64,000 nucleotides of DNA from assembly GCF_001953635.1 (NCBI RefSeq), contig NZ_MEJH01000007.1, positions 124,001-188,000 on the forward strand. The letters run 5' to 3'. How positions within the stretch are numbered: the stretch's first letter is position 1; the number at the start of each line of letters is the position of its first letter. This stretch comes from Alteromonas abrolhosensis (GTDB lineage Bacteria > Pseudomonadota > Gammaproteobacteria > Enterobacterales > Alteromonadaceae). Of the stretch, positions 26,066 through 34,882 are shown piece by piece. A program made the translations under genes and the position numbers. The notes under the pieces were generated by a model. The model made no database searches, was not told where the DNA came from, and worked only from the letters and a program-made list of their open reading frames with translations.

Positions 26066-26298
26066 GGATCGCTACCTAAGCGTAAAGACCATAAACGTTT
26101 AGCCGACATATTTAGCGATGAAGAAATCACGCCACGGCACCTGAATACTTTAATAATAGCTTGGGATTTAAACGCAGAACATTAAACAATAGGCTAGAAA
26201 AACAGTTTTTAAATAGGATTTTACTGCTGTCGGCTAGGCACCAACTATTGTCAGACAAGTTTCTGCCTAACGAGTAACCTTTAAATCGCTATTGTAAC

Positions 26299-27219
26299 CT
26301 AGCCTTTAGCTTGATTACGGCCTAATTCTTTGGCTTCAAACAAAGATATATCCGCTTCTTCGATAAGCGCAGCAACATCTTCTTCAACCACATCACAAGC
26401 CTTCCAAACAGCAAAACCCGCGCTAATGGATACACGATTTTCTATGCCTTTGCCGTGAGAAATTTTTGCATCAGCAACCGCTTCAACAAGTTGATTGGCA
26501 ACCAGTTTCGTGCCTTGATAGTCAATATAGGGAAGGATGACTAAAAACTCTTCACCGCCAAATCGTATCACGGCATCTTTAGGGCGTTTAACCGTATCGG
26601 ATACAATTTGTGCAACTTTTTGAAGGCAAATATCACCTTCTAAGTGACCGTAAGTATCGTTGAAGAGCTTAAAGTAATCGATATCGATCATAATTGCGCC
26701 CACCGTACTTTTATCCCTTGCTACTTGCTTAATAAGCAGTGGGATTTCATTGGTCAAGTACATGCGGTTATACAAACCAGTAAGCTGATCATGAAATGTC
26801 ATCATTTCGAGAAATTCGGTGCGAAGTTTATTCTGAAGGTGAGTTTTGATGCGGTGCGTTAGCGTGGAGGCATTAACAGGCTTCATAACGAAATCCGACG
26901 CGCCAACTTCCCAGCACGCATTTTCACTGTCAATATCCATAGTGGAGGTGACAAAAATAACGGGAATATGGTTGGTCTCTGGCGACGCTTTTAATGCAGT
27001 GCAAACATCCAGACCGTTGATGTCGGGCATGTTCATGTCTAAAAGCACTAAATCGGGTAGATTTGCCTTGCAGTAGGCAATGGCCTCTTCTCCTGACTCG
27101 GCGGTAAAACATGTGAATACCGACTCCAGAATAGACTCAAGCAGCATACGACTCATCTGCTCATCATCTACAATAAGTACGTTGCATTCTTCGTAGGGTT
27201 TAATATCTTTTCGATTCAT
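26299..27219 (-). CDS. Response regulator diguanylate cyclase (REC-GGDEF)
   Basis: A 306-residue PleD-like protein that makes cyclic di-GMP when phosphorylated. The receiver (about 1-125) has NVLIVDDEQMSR, the phosphoacceptor LLDMNMPDING and the Lys in FVMKPVN. The GGDEF domain (about 145-305) has the active-site RFGGEEFLVIL. No strict RxxD inhibitory site was identified at the expected place. The gene lies between the hybrid kinase and the REC-PAS-GGDEF-EAL gene in the same direction, with gaps of about 220-230 bases, so they may be separately transcribed. Confidence 0.92.
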   Translation of the reverse strand: MNRKDIKPYEECNVLIVDDEQMSRMLLESILESVFTCFTAESGEEAIAYCKANLPDLVLLDMNMPDINGLDVCTALKASPETNHIPVIFVTSTMDIDSENACWEVGASDFVMKPVNASTLTHRIKTHLQNKLRTEFLEMMTFHDQLTGLYNRMYLTNEIPLLIKQVARDKSTVGAIMIDIDYFKLFNDTYGHLEGDICLQKVAQIVSDTVKRPKDAVIRFGGEEFLVILPYIDYQGTKLVANQLVEAVADAKISHGKGIENRVSISAGFAVWKACDVVEEDVAALIEEADISLFEAKELGRNQAKG

Positions 27220-27440
27220 CGGTTACTTATCTTGTTACAACGCCAAGGTGACTCTTCCCGCTTAAGTTGCTTCTACTTTATAATATCAAAGTAATAACAA
27301 CGCTTTACGCAAGTCTAACACCTCACACCCAAATTTGTACCAAAAAGTCAGCTAGTTTGAATCCGAGAAGGTATCGTTTGAAAGACAAGGTTATAAAGAG
27401 AGGTCTATCGATTGGCACTCTACACACCGCCAGGTGAATT

Positions 27441-29546
27441 TCACGCAACTTGGCAATCATCAATTAACTTTGCGAAAAAATCCGCCATCGATATAGGTCG
27501 GCACATAAAGTAGCCTTGTCCTAGGTGACATCCAAGCTCCTTTAACGCATTAAAATGTGACTGGGTTTCTATTCCTTCAGCAACAATGGTTAGCTCTAGG
27601 CTTAGTGCTAAATGCACTATCGCCGTTACAATATCGTGAGCTTGTTGCTCTTTATCCATGTCTATTACAAATGAGCGGTCTATTTTAAGTACATTCAGTG
27701 GAAATTGACGTAAATAAGAAAGGCTTGAATAGCCTGTTCCAAAATCATCGAGCGCTATTGTAACGCCTAAAGATGTTAAGGCATTTAAAATATCCCGCGT
27801 TTGCTCAAAGTCGTGCATTAACGCTGACTCTGTCACTTCTAACTCTATAGACGACGCTTCTATGCCTGCGTCTCTTATGATTTCTTCGACTTCCCTTGCA
27901 AAACCAGGGTTTGAAAGCTGTTTGGCAGCTACATTGACTGCCACCTTAAAGTCTTGCCCTTGCGCGTTACATTTAGCTACGAACTCACAGCTTTTCTGTA
28001 AAACCTGCTTACCTAGCTGATGTATAAGCCCTGTTTCTTCAGCCAAGGGTATAAATTCGTCAGGGCCAATAACCCCTCCTTGTTCATCAAACATTCTTAC
28101 TAAGCTTTCTGCACTTAAAACCGCACTATTATTAAAATCATACTTAGGCTGAAGATAAATTGCTAAACTGTTGTTTTCTATGGCTTGTCTAAGTTTGATT
28201 TCCATTTCTACGCGATTATGCATTGCATGTTGTAAATCTTTAGAGAAGAAACTAAACGTGTCTTTGCCTTTCGATTTAGAGCGGTACATGGCTGAGTCTG
28301 CATGGCGCATCATCTCTTCTGCATTAACAGCGTCTTGTGGATACAAGCTAATCCCAATGCTAAGGCTAAGCTGGTGAGATTTACCGTCAATTTCAATTGG
28401 CTCCCTACCCGCCTGCAAACACGCCATAGCAATACTGTCTGCGCTATAGCCCGAACCAATCTCAGTAAGAAGGCACGCAAACTCATCACCACCCACGCGA
28501 GCTAGGGTAGCACTTTCACCTACTATATTCGCAAGGCGTTTTGCAATAGACGAAATAATAAAGTCACCTACTTGGTGTCCAAGACTATCATTAAGATATT
28601 TAAAATTGTCTATATCGATTAACAGTAGCGCGATGCTCTGCTTAGAGGTAAAACAACGCGTGACTGCCTGTACAATTCTATCGTGCAGTAAAACACGGTT
28701 TGGCAAGCCCGTCAGTTGGTCGTGATTGGTCAAATGTGTCATTTTAACAGCCATTTCTATGGCTTCAGACACATCTTGGAAAACAATAACCGCACCTGAA
28801 AGCTGGCCATTTTCATCAATGATGGGAGACGCTGTATCTTCTACCCTAAATACTTGATTGTGTCGGCTTACCAATGTGGCGTTGTAGGACATTGCCACAG
28901 GACGCATCACCTCCAATGCATAAAGCGCGGGGTTCAACAGCTTTTCATTGGTTGAGGCATCCCTTAAATTCATTACTTCATCAACAGGTTTACCAAGTGC
29001 TTCAGCACCACTAAACCCTGTTAACCTTTGCGCCACTGGGTTAATAAAGGTTACATCCCCTGCTGCATTAATGGATATAACGCCATCTGCGATGGAATTA
29101 AGCGTAATGGCAAGCTGCTTTTTCTCAGCTTCTAGTTCGTAATTTACCCTCGCGAGCTTCGATTTTTGATCCTGGATAGTGAGGTGATTTCTCACTCTCA
29201 TTTGGCATAGCTCGATATCGATTGGCTTAGAGATAAAATCAATAGCACCTAACGATAAGGCTTCGCGCTCATTTTGAGGGTCGCTGTGAGAAGTTACAAA
29301 TATTATTGGAATTGCTGATGTGTCTGGACACGCTTTTAGCTGCTCACATACTTCAAAACCCGAAAGCTCAGGCATGCTTATGTCTAAAACAATCAAATCA
29401 GGCTGTTGTGACTTGACCACCGAAAATGCATTCGCACTTTGTGAAACCGTAACAACTTTGGCTAGAGGTTCTACTGCACTCTCCAATAATAAGAGTGTTG
29501 TTGGTTCATCATCAATGATGACTACTTTCTGTGTCTCATTATCCAT
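27441..29546 (-). CDS. Response regulator with PAS, GGDEF and EAL domains
   Basis: A 701-residue c-di-GMP enzyme with an N-terminal receiver (KVVIIDDEPTTLLL, VLDISMPELSGF, FISKPID), a coiled segment, a PAS domain (ITLNSIADGVISINAAG is the family's usual start), a GGDEF domain with intact RVGGDEFACLL, and an EAL domain. The EAL signature reads ESL instead of EAL, but the catalytic-region DDFGTGYSSLSYL and KIDRSFV motifs are present, so phosphodiesterase activity is likely. ATG at 29546 is used; a GTG four codons upstream is possible. The divergent neighbour is an Hpt gene. Confidence 0.92.
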   Translation of the reverse strand: MDNETQKVVIIDDEPTTLLLLESAVEPLAKVVTVSQSANAFSVVKSQQPDLIVLDISMPELSGFEVCEQLKACPDTSAIPIIFVTSHSDPQNEREALSLGAIDFISKPIDIELCQMRVRNHLTIQDQKSKLARVNYELEAEKKQLAITLNSIADGVISINAAGDVTFINPVAQRLTGFSGAEALGKPVDEVMNLRDASTNEKLLNPALYALEVMRPVAMSYNATLVSRHNQVFRVEDTASPIIDENGQLSGAVIVFQDVSEAIEMAVKMTHLTNHDQLTGLPNRVLLHDRIVQAVTRCFTSKQSIALLLIDIDNFKYLNDSLGHQVGDFIISSIAKRLANIVGESATLARVGGDEFACLLTEIGSGYSADSIAMACLQAGREPIEIDGKSHQLSLSIGISLYPQDAVNAEEMMRHADSAMYRSKSKGKDTFSFFSKDLQHAMHNRVEMEIKLRQAIENNSLAIYLQPKYDFNNSAVLSAESLVRMFDEQGGVIGPDEFIPLAEETGLIHQLGKQVLQKSCEFVAKCNAQGQDFKVAVNVAAKQLSNPGFAREVEEIIRDAGIEASSIELEVTESALMHDFEQTRDILNALTSLGVTIALDDFGTGYSSLSYLRQFPLNVLKIDRSFVIDMDKEQQAHDIVTAIVHLALSLELTIVAEGIETQSHFNALKELGCHLGQGYFMCRPISMADFFAKLIDDCQVA

Positions 29547-29731
29547 GAGAAATACCACACTATTAAATTTACGACATATTAAGTATCGCCCGAGATACGT
29601 AAAAAAAAATTAGTCTTTCGTCTAGGTTTATGTTGTTTAAGTAAAATTGTAATCTAAGCAACTGACGTAGCTGTTTTTTGTTTAGAACAAATATTGTACA
29701 CTTGACACACAATTTAATTACGGTGGTAGAC

Positions 29732-30094
29732 ATGGACACAGCTGACACTAACGAAACGCTTACGAAAGAACAGTTATGGAATCGCGATGCTGCGATAAGC
29801 CGGCTGGGCGGAAATGAAGGGCTACTCAACCGTATTGTTGAAATGTTTTTAGGCCAAATAGAGCAAAAGCAACACGCACTTCACGATGCAGCGTCAAAAT
29901 TAGACATTGAAGCCGTGAGATTCACTAGCCATGCTATGAAAGGGGTTTCAGGTGATGTGGGTGCCGATGCCATTCGAGAAAAAGCTTCATCTATTGAAAA
30001 TAAAGCCAAGCAAAACGACCTTACCGAAATAGATCAAGACGTTAATGAATTAGACAATATTATTAAGCAAACCGTTGCGGTTATGCAATCTTAA
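29732..30094 (+). CDS. Stand-alone Hpt phosphotransfer protein
   Basis: A 120-residue all-helical protein. FTSHAMKGVSGDVGADAI contains the phosphoacceptor His followed by Lys-Gly, the Hpt signature. It would carry phosphate from the receiver of the hybrid kinase (24062) to the receivers of the two c-di-GMP proteins (26299, 27441). The ATG at 29732 is chosen because the upstream codons (frame open from 29678) have no family counterpart. It is transcribed divergently from the REC-PAS-GGDEF-EAL gene with about 185 bases between them. Confidence 0.88.
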   Translation: MDTADTNETLTKEQLWNRDAAISRLGGNEGLLNRIVEMFLGQIEQKQHALHDAASKLDIEAVRFTSHAMKGVSGDVGADAIREKASSIENKAKQNDLTEIDQDVNELDNIIKQTVAVMQS

Positions 30095-30100
30095 AGAAAC

Positions 30101-30132
30101 GTTAGCTTCTCGCATCAAGCGCAGAAGCTAAC
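30101..30132. terminator. Hairpin between convergent Hpt and adenine deaminase genes
   Basis: GTTAGCTTCT (30101-30110) and AGAAGCTAAC (30123-30132) are perfect 10-bp arms. The T-tracts on either side are short, so it is a weak bidirectional terminator candidate. Confidence 0.5.
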
Positions 30133-30185
30133 CCAGATATTTTACATATCTTGCCTTGTTACACTGAACTTGTATTTCTTCCTGA

Positions 30186-31184
30186 TTAAGCTGAAAGAAC
30201 CTGATCAACAAGTGCGTCTTTCTGCTCTTGCGGTAAAAAACTTGCCTTAAAGCTATTTGCTACCAACGTGCGAATTATTTTTTCGTCAATACCTAGTGAC
30301 TCGTGTAACGCTTCGAAGTTGTCATTTAGAAAACCACCAAAATAGGTAGGATCATCCGAATTTACAGTAACCAAAAGCCCAGTATTCAAAAGTTGGACAA
30401 TATTGTGGTCTTTCATGTCATCAATGACGCAAAGCTTGAGATTGCTCAACGGACAAACGGTAAGTGGAATTTGCCTTTCTCTCAAAAGAGCCATAAGCGC
30501 CTCGTCTTCTTGGCAGCGTACACCGTGGTCAATACGATCAACGTCCAATAGCTCGATGGCTTCCCAAATGTAAGATGCCGGTCCTTCTTCTCCAGCATGG
30601 GCAACAATTTTAAAACCCAACGCTTTGGCTTTTTTGAATACTCGTTCGAATTTAGACGGCGGATGCCCGAGTTCTGAGCTATCTAACCCTACCGCCGTAA
30701 TGTGCTCGTAATAAGGCTCAGCAGCAGAAAGCGTATCGAAGGCAGCATCTTCAGGCAGATGACGAAGGAAAGACATGATTAAATAGCTACTGATACCGTA
30801 TTCATCTTTGGCTTTTTCCATCGCCTTTAGAAAACCCGGCATAAAGACATCAAAACCTATATCTCGTTCTGTGTGGGTTTGCGGGTCAAACATAATTTCT
30901 GTGTGGACGATATTGTCCTCGTAGCAACGCGTTAAATATTCCCACATTAGAGCAAAGAAATCATCTTCATCGCGAAGCACACCCGCCCCTGCATAATATA
31001 AGTCAAGAAAGCTTTGTAAATCTTCAAAGTTATACGCCGCTTCAATCTCTTCCACGCTAGCATAAGGAAGTGATACACTGTGCTTTTCAGCTAGGCGCCA
31101 CATGAGTTCAGGCGTTAAGCTACCTTCTATATGCAGATGCAGTTCGGCCTTTGGAATGTTTTTAATTATTGATGACAGCGACAT
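30186..31184 (-). CDS. Adenine deaminase (adenosine deaminase-like family)
   Basis: Converts adenine to hypoxanthine. The 332-residue metallo-deaminase has LPKAELHLHIEGSL-type N-terminus (KAELHLHIEGSLTPELM), VAHAGEEGP, DHGVRC and NSDDPTYFGG. The segment GLDSSELGHPPSKF is characteristic of the Pseudomonas/yeast-type adenine deaminases rather than true adenosine deaminases (recalled), so adenine is the favoured substrate. It has no signal peptide and acts in the cytoplasm. It is divergent from an AzgA-type permease gene, which fits adenine/hypoxanthine use; a RutR-type box lies in the shared intergenic region. Annotation pipelines often call it add. Confidence 0.85.
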   Translation of the reverse strand: MSLSSIIKNIPKAELHLHIEGSLTPELMWRLAEKHSVSLPYASVEEIEAAYNFEDLQSFLDLYYAGAGVLRDEDDFFALMWEYLTRCYEDNIVHTEIMFDPQTHTERDIGFDVFMPGFLKAMEKAKDEYGISSYLIMSFLRHLPEDAAFDTLSAAEPYYEHITAVGLDSSELGHPPSKFERVFKKAKALGFKIVAHAGEEGPASYIWEAIELLDVDRIDHGVRCQEDEALMALLRERQIPLTVCPLSNLKLCVIDDMKDHNIVQLLNTGLLVTVNSDDPTYFGGFLNDNFEALHESLGIDEKIIRTLVANSFKASFLPQEQKDALVDQVLSA

Positions 31185-31360
31185 GGCCCCTCACTTATTT
31201 GCACCATAACAATGCAATGGCATTTACTTGGTGCGTAATAGTTTATCTTTAATGCTATCTGTAAACGAGTTCTATTGCTCATTTAGGTTTTGTTTGCGGT
31301 TTTTTTAACATCATCTATGTTGATTACTAACCGTTTGGCTGGCTTTGTGCTGCCTGGCTA

Positions 31361-31395
31361 GTGACCTTGAGTCACGCAATGACAATTAGTCATTG
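31361..31395. promoter_or_regulatory. Two tandem TGAC-N5-GTCA palindromes
   Basis: GTGAC-CTTGA-GTCAC (31361-31375) and CAATGAC-AATTA-GTCATTG (31377-31395) lie 18 bases apart centre to centre, upstream of the RutR-type box in the adenine deaminase/azgA intergenic region (31185-31502). They look like a second, helical-phase-spaced operator pair; the protein is unknown. Confidence 0.45.
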
Positions 31396-31432
31396 TACTG
31401 AAAAGTAAGTTAGCACAAAACACACCAACAAG

Positions 31433-31448
31433 TTGACTAATTGGTCAG
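31433..31448. promoter_or_regulatory. RutR-type operator upstream of the AzgA-type permease
   Basis: TTGACTAATTGGTCAG matches TTGACCAnnTGGTCAA at 12 of the 14 specified positions. It lies 55 bases before the permease start at 31503, in the region divergent to adenine deaminase. Confidence 0.7.
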
Positions 31449-31502
31449 TTTATTGCTTTCAACGCACAAAACACACAATGAAATACTAACAGAGAACTCT
31501 TG

Positions 31503-32834
31503 ATGTCCAACAATGTAATCGAACGGCTATTTAAGCTGCAGGAACACGGAACAACAGTAAGAACTGAGATCATCGCAGGTCTTACTACGTTCGCAGCCAT
31601 GTCTTATATACTTGTGGTGAACCCAGGTATTCTAGGGCTAAGTGGCATGCCCGTAGAAGGCTTAATTACAGTGACAGCAATAGCGGCGTGTATTGGCACT
31701 TTAATGATGGCGCTAATGACTAACTACCCTATTGCGTTGGCCCCAGGCATGGGCTTGAATGCCTTTTTTGCGTTTACCATTTGCCTTGGCCGTGAAATTC
31801 CTTGGGAAGCGGCGCTTGGTATTGTTTTCTGGAACGGCATTCTCTTTTTACTTCTTTCTCTTACTGGAGTTCGTACCAAAATAGCCGAGTCCATACCTCC
31901 TTCTCTTAAAATCGGCGTGCAGTGTGGCATAGGTTTGTTCATTGCCTTTATCGGCCTTAAAAACGCAGGGCTAATTGTTGATAATCCGGCAACCTTTGTA
32001 CAGCTTGGCAACCTTTCTGAGCCAGCGGTAATGCTTGCCCTACTAGGCATTATTTTTACTATCGTTTTGATGGTTAAACGCGTCACAGGCGCTATTTTAA
32101 TCTCTATTGTAACACTCACACTAATTGGCGCTTTTATTCCTACTGAAAACGGCACTTTAACTGCAACACCTTCTGCTGTTGTAGGCATGCCGGAGTCTAT
32201 TTCAAACACCTTTATGGCCATGGATTTTTGGTATCCTATTGACCATATTGCTGAAACGTGGGACCTCATTTTCGCACTTATGTTTGTGAATATGTTCGAC
32301 ACCATTGGCACCTTAATCGGCGTATCTCGAAAAGCCAATCTACTTACTCCTGAAGGCAAGCTACCAAAGATAGGTTCAGCCATGACAGCCGATGCATCAG
32401 CGAGTATTGCGGGCGCCTTCGTTGGTACGTCTCCGGTAACTAGCTATGTGGAGTCAGCTACGGGCGTATCGGCGGGCGGCAGAACCGGACTTACTGCAGT
32501 AGTGGTTTCAGTCTGCTTCTTACTCTCACTGTTTTTAACACCGCTAATGAAAGTTATCCCGCTGATGGCCACCACGCCAGCGCTATTGATGGTAGGTATT
32601 TTAATGATGGAATCGATTCGACAGGTTGATTTCGACGACTTAGGTGCGCTAGCCACCGCCTCTGTTGCGCTTATCGCCATGCCGCTTACATTCAGTATTA
32701 GCGAAGGCATTGCCCTTGGTTTCATTACCTATGTTGGCATTAAGGTGGGTACGGGTAAATTTAAAGAAGTAACACCGCTCACTTATGCACTGGCGATTAT
32801 TTTCTTGCTTAGGTATTTACTGGATTTAAAATAA
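31503..32834 (+). CDS. AzgA-type NCS2 purine permease (adenine/guanine/hypoxanthine)
   Basis: A 443-residue inner-membrane permease of the AzgA-like NCS2 branch: AAMSYILVVNPGIL near the N-terminus, LAPGMGLNAFFAF, and DTIGTLIGVSRKANLL and AGAFVGTSPVTSYVESATGV later on. About 12-14 transmembrane segments. Family members import hypoxanthine, guanine and adenine with protons. Its divergent arrangement with adenine deaminase and the shared RutR-type operator point to a base-salvage role. The ATG at 31503 is preferred to a TTG one codon upstream. Confidence 0.9.
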   Translation: MSNNVIERLFKLQEHGTTVRTEIIAGLTTFAAMSYILVVNPGILGLSGMPVEGLITVTAIAACIGTLMMALMTNYPIALAPGMGLNAFFAFTICLGREIPWEAALGIVFWNGILFLLLSLTGVRTKIAESIPPSLKIGVQCGIGLFIAFIGLKNAGLIVDNPATFVQLGNLSEPAVMLALLGIIFTIVLMVKRVTGAILISIVTLTLIGAFIPTENGTLTATPSAVVGMPESISNTFMAMDFWYPIDHIAETWDLIFALMFVNMFDTIGTLIGVSRKANLLTPEGKLPKIGSAMTADASASIAGAFVGTSPVTSYVESATGVSAGGRTGLTAVVVSVCFLLSLFLTPLMKVIPLMATTPALLMVGILMMESIRQVDFDDLGALATASVALIAMPLTFSISEGIALGFITYVGIKVGTGKFKEVTPLTYALAIIFLLRYLLDLK

Positions 32835-32884
32835 TTTAGCAGAGCTAAATTAGGATTTAGCGTACAAACTACATGTTTTAAATA

Positions 32885-32921
32885 CAAAAAAAGGTGGCTT
32901 TCAACGCCACCTGTCCTTTTT
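32885..32921. terminator. Bidirectional intrinsic terminator between azgA-type and lipoprotein genes
   Basis: AGGTGGC (32892-32898) and GCCACCT (32906-32912) form a strong stem. On the minus strand it is followed by seven Ts, ending the lipoprotein gene; on the plus strand GTCC then TTTTT follows. Confidence 0.8.
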
Positions 32922-32949
32922 AAACTAAGCAAGTAAACAGGATATACGT

Positions 32950-33207
32950 TTACTTCAATCCATCGTAAGTGAAGGTAACAGCTTTATCACCCATGAAAAC
33001 GATTTTTACGTGCTTACTGTCTTCATTGCCCCATGTACATGCCATGGTGCCCATTGTTTTTCCGCAGTTGTCAGCTGAACCCAGGATTGCTTCAACTTCC
33101 GACTGAGACATGCCCATTTCTAATTTATCGTAGTTTTCTTTAGTTAACTTTGAACATGCTGTCAGCGCTAGCGCCCCAAGGGCTATAATGGCTAGTTTTG
33201 TTTTCAT
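32950..33207 (-). CDS. Small SmpA/OmlA-like lipoprotein (DUF3862 type)
   Basis: An 85-residue protein with a lipoprotein signal peptide (MKTKLAIIALGALALTAC, lipobox LTAC, Cys18). The mature part has the BamE/OmlA-like pattern YDKLEMGMSQSEVEAILG followed by a Cys pair (NCGKTMGTMACTW). It is likely anchored in the outer or inner membrane; the function of these small OmlA-like proteins is unknown. The ATG at 33207 has AAAGGA upstream; codons above it are not conserved-looking. It sits between puuE and the permease without evident functional link. Confidence 0.8.
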   Translation of the reverse strand: MKTKLAIIALGALALTACSKLTKENYDKLEMGMSQSEVEAILGSADNCGKTMGTMACTWGNEDSKHVKIVFMGDKAVTFTYDGLK

Positions 33208-33306
33208 GGTTTTATCCTTTATTAAGCGAAGGCGATAGTGCCCGATTTGTTTCACTTCGTTTTTTCGCTTTACTCTACTTTAAATATAGTGCGTGTACTG
33301 TAAACG

Positions 33307-34236
33307 CTATGTACGCGGCTTGTCACTATCATCTTTAGGATGAATGTCCAACCAGTGGCGGGCAATTTGCTCTCGTGTCGCTAGCCATACTTTATCGTGA
33401 GACTTAACGTACTCGATAAAGCGCTTAAGTGCAGCGAGTCGAGCAGGCCTGCCTATAATACGATTGTGAAGGCCGATAGATAGCATCTTAGGCGCTTCTT
33501 CTCCTTCTTCATACAACACGTCAAACGCATCTTTTAAGTAGGTGAAAAACTGTTCCCCACTGTTGAAGCCCTGAGGCGTGGCAAAGCGCATATCATTGGT
33601 GTCTAACGTGTACGGCACCATCAATAACGGCTTACTGTAATGGCAATCGTAGTAAGGCAAGTCGTCAGCATAAGAATCGGCGCAATATAAGATATCGTCG
33701 CGCTCTGCAATCAACTTCAGCGTATTCGGACTCGTTCTTCCTGTATACCAACCTACAGGTTTACTGCCTGTTAACTGCTCATGAAGAATAATCGCCTCAT
33801 CAATTTGTTTACGCTCTTGCTCTTCGTCCATGCCTTGATAATGCACCCAGCGCATGGCGTGGCTGGCGATTTCCCAACCTGAATCCATCATGGCTTTTAC
33901 GGCGTCAGGGTGTCGTTGCATAGCCATAGTGACGCCAAACACAGTAACGGGAATGTCGTATTTATTAAGCAAACGGTGTAAACGCCAAAACCCTGCACGA
34001 CTGCCGTATTCGTAAATAGACTCCATGCTAAGGTGACGATCTTTATACGCTTGTGCGCCGATAATTTCCGATAGGAATATTTCCGACGCCTCGTCACCAT
34101 GAAGCACGCAATTTTCACCGCCTTCCTCGTAATTTAATACGAACTGAATCGCGATTTTTGCGTCGCCTGGCCACTTTGCGTGAGGTATATGTTGACCATA
34201 ACCAATCAGATCACGAGGGTAAACAGACTCTGTCAT
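33307..34236 (-). CDS. puuE: Allantoinase, polysaccharide-deacetylase fold
   Basis: Hydrolyses allantoin to allantoate without being a member of the metal-dependent amidohydrolase allantoinases. The 309-residue protein begins MTESVYPRDLIGYG and has FVLNYEEGGE, ASHAMRWVHYQGM, and GWYTGRTSPNTLKLI, all typical of PuuE. The ATG at 34236 lies one base after the stop of the RutR-like gene, with GAGGTG as ribosome binding site, so the two form an operon. It supplies allantoate to AllC at 15137. No AllB or PuuF gene is present in the window. Confidence 0.92.
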   Translation of the reverse strand: MTESVYPRDLIGYGQHIPHAKWPGDAKIAIQFVLNYEEGGENCVLHGDEASEIFLSEIIGAQAYKDRHLSMESIYEYGSRAGFWRLHRLLNKYDIPVTVFGVTMAMQRHPDAVKAMMDSGWEIASHAMRWVHYQGMDEEQERKQIDEAIILHEQLTGSKPVGWYTGRTSPNTLKLIAERDDILYCADSYADDLPYYDCHYSKPLLMVPYTLDTNDMRFATPQGFNSGEQFFTYLKDAFDVLYEEGEEAPKMLSIGLHNRIIGRPARLAALKRFIEYVKSHDKVWLATREQIARHWLDIHPKDDSDKPRT

Positions 34237-34237
34237 G

Positions 34238-34882
34238 CTACACCTCGAAGTTTTCTGGCACAGATAACCCACAGCCACCGAGCACGAGTTTTACCACTTG
34301 TTTTGTAGCGTCTTCAAAATCTGATTTTGTCATTTTTTTACCACGTAGACGGGTTATTTGCGCAGAGAAGTCAGCATAGTGCTGGGTACTAGCCCAAATA
34401 GTGTAAAGCAAGTATTCACCTTCAACAGGTGGCAGTTTGCCGGCCTTTACCCATGCATCAATAACCGCTAGTCGCCCTTTCATCCAAAGCGCGTGCTCTT
34501 CGTCGAAGTAGCCACTTAAGTTTTGCGCACCATTGATAATTTCCATCGCAAAGATTTTTGAGGCCATTGGATGCGTTCGCGACACTTCCATTTTCTCAGC
34601 GATATAATTGGCGAGTACCTCGGCAGGGTCGTCTTCTACTGTGGCTTTATCAAAACGTGAGTTCCACAGCGAAAGGGTTTCTTCTAATACCGCTACGTAC
34701 AGCTCTTGTTTAGTTTTGAAATAATACAAAACGTTGGTTTTAGGAAGTCCTGCTTCATCGGCAATTTTTTGTACTGCTGTACCTTTGAAGCCAAACTGTG
34801 CAAAACATTTTTCAGCGGCTTGGAGTATTTTTCTTCTGTTCATAGCGCCAACGCCAGCGTCAGCACTTTTTACCTTCATCAT
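34238..34882 (-). CDS. RutR-like TetR family regulator of purine genes
   Basis: A 214-residue TetR protein (E. coli RutR has 212). The N-terminal helix-turn-helix reads KIADEAGLPKTNVLYYFKTK, and the C-terminal effector domain contains AMEIINGAQ and IWASTQHYADF, strikingly like RutR, which senses uracil and thymine and binds TTGACCAnnTGGTCAA. Four such sites occur in this window in front of purine genes, one in the intergenic region next to this gene. Hence it probably represses the purine regulon and responds to a purine or ureide. Start at 34882 (MMKVKSADAG) was chosen by length; the Shine-Dalgarno spacing is long, so the ATG at 34942 or 34963 is possible. Confidence 0.88.
   Translation of the reverse strand: MMKVKSADAGVGAMNRRKILQAAEKCFAQFGFKGTAVQKIADEAGLPKTNVLYYFKTKQELYVAVLEETLSLWNSRFDKATVEDDPAEVLANYIAEKMEVSRTHPMASKIFAMEIINGAQNLSGYFDEEHALWMKGRLAVIDAWVKAGKLPPVEGEYLLYTIWASTQHYADFSAQITRLRGKKMTKSDFEDATKQVVKLVLGGCGLSVPENFEV

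Noticed and set aside
28720..28745. A TTGACCA-like sequence (minus strand) resembling the RutR-type box
   Set aside because: It lies inside the conserved TNHDQLTGLPN codons of a GGDEF domain and lacks the second half-site.
31724..32383. Long minus-strand open frame (219 codons) within the AzgA-type permease gene
   Set aside because: It is antisense to a clear membrane permease; its composition reflects the hydrophobic codons on the opposite strand.
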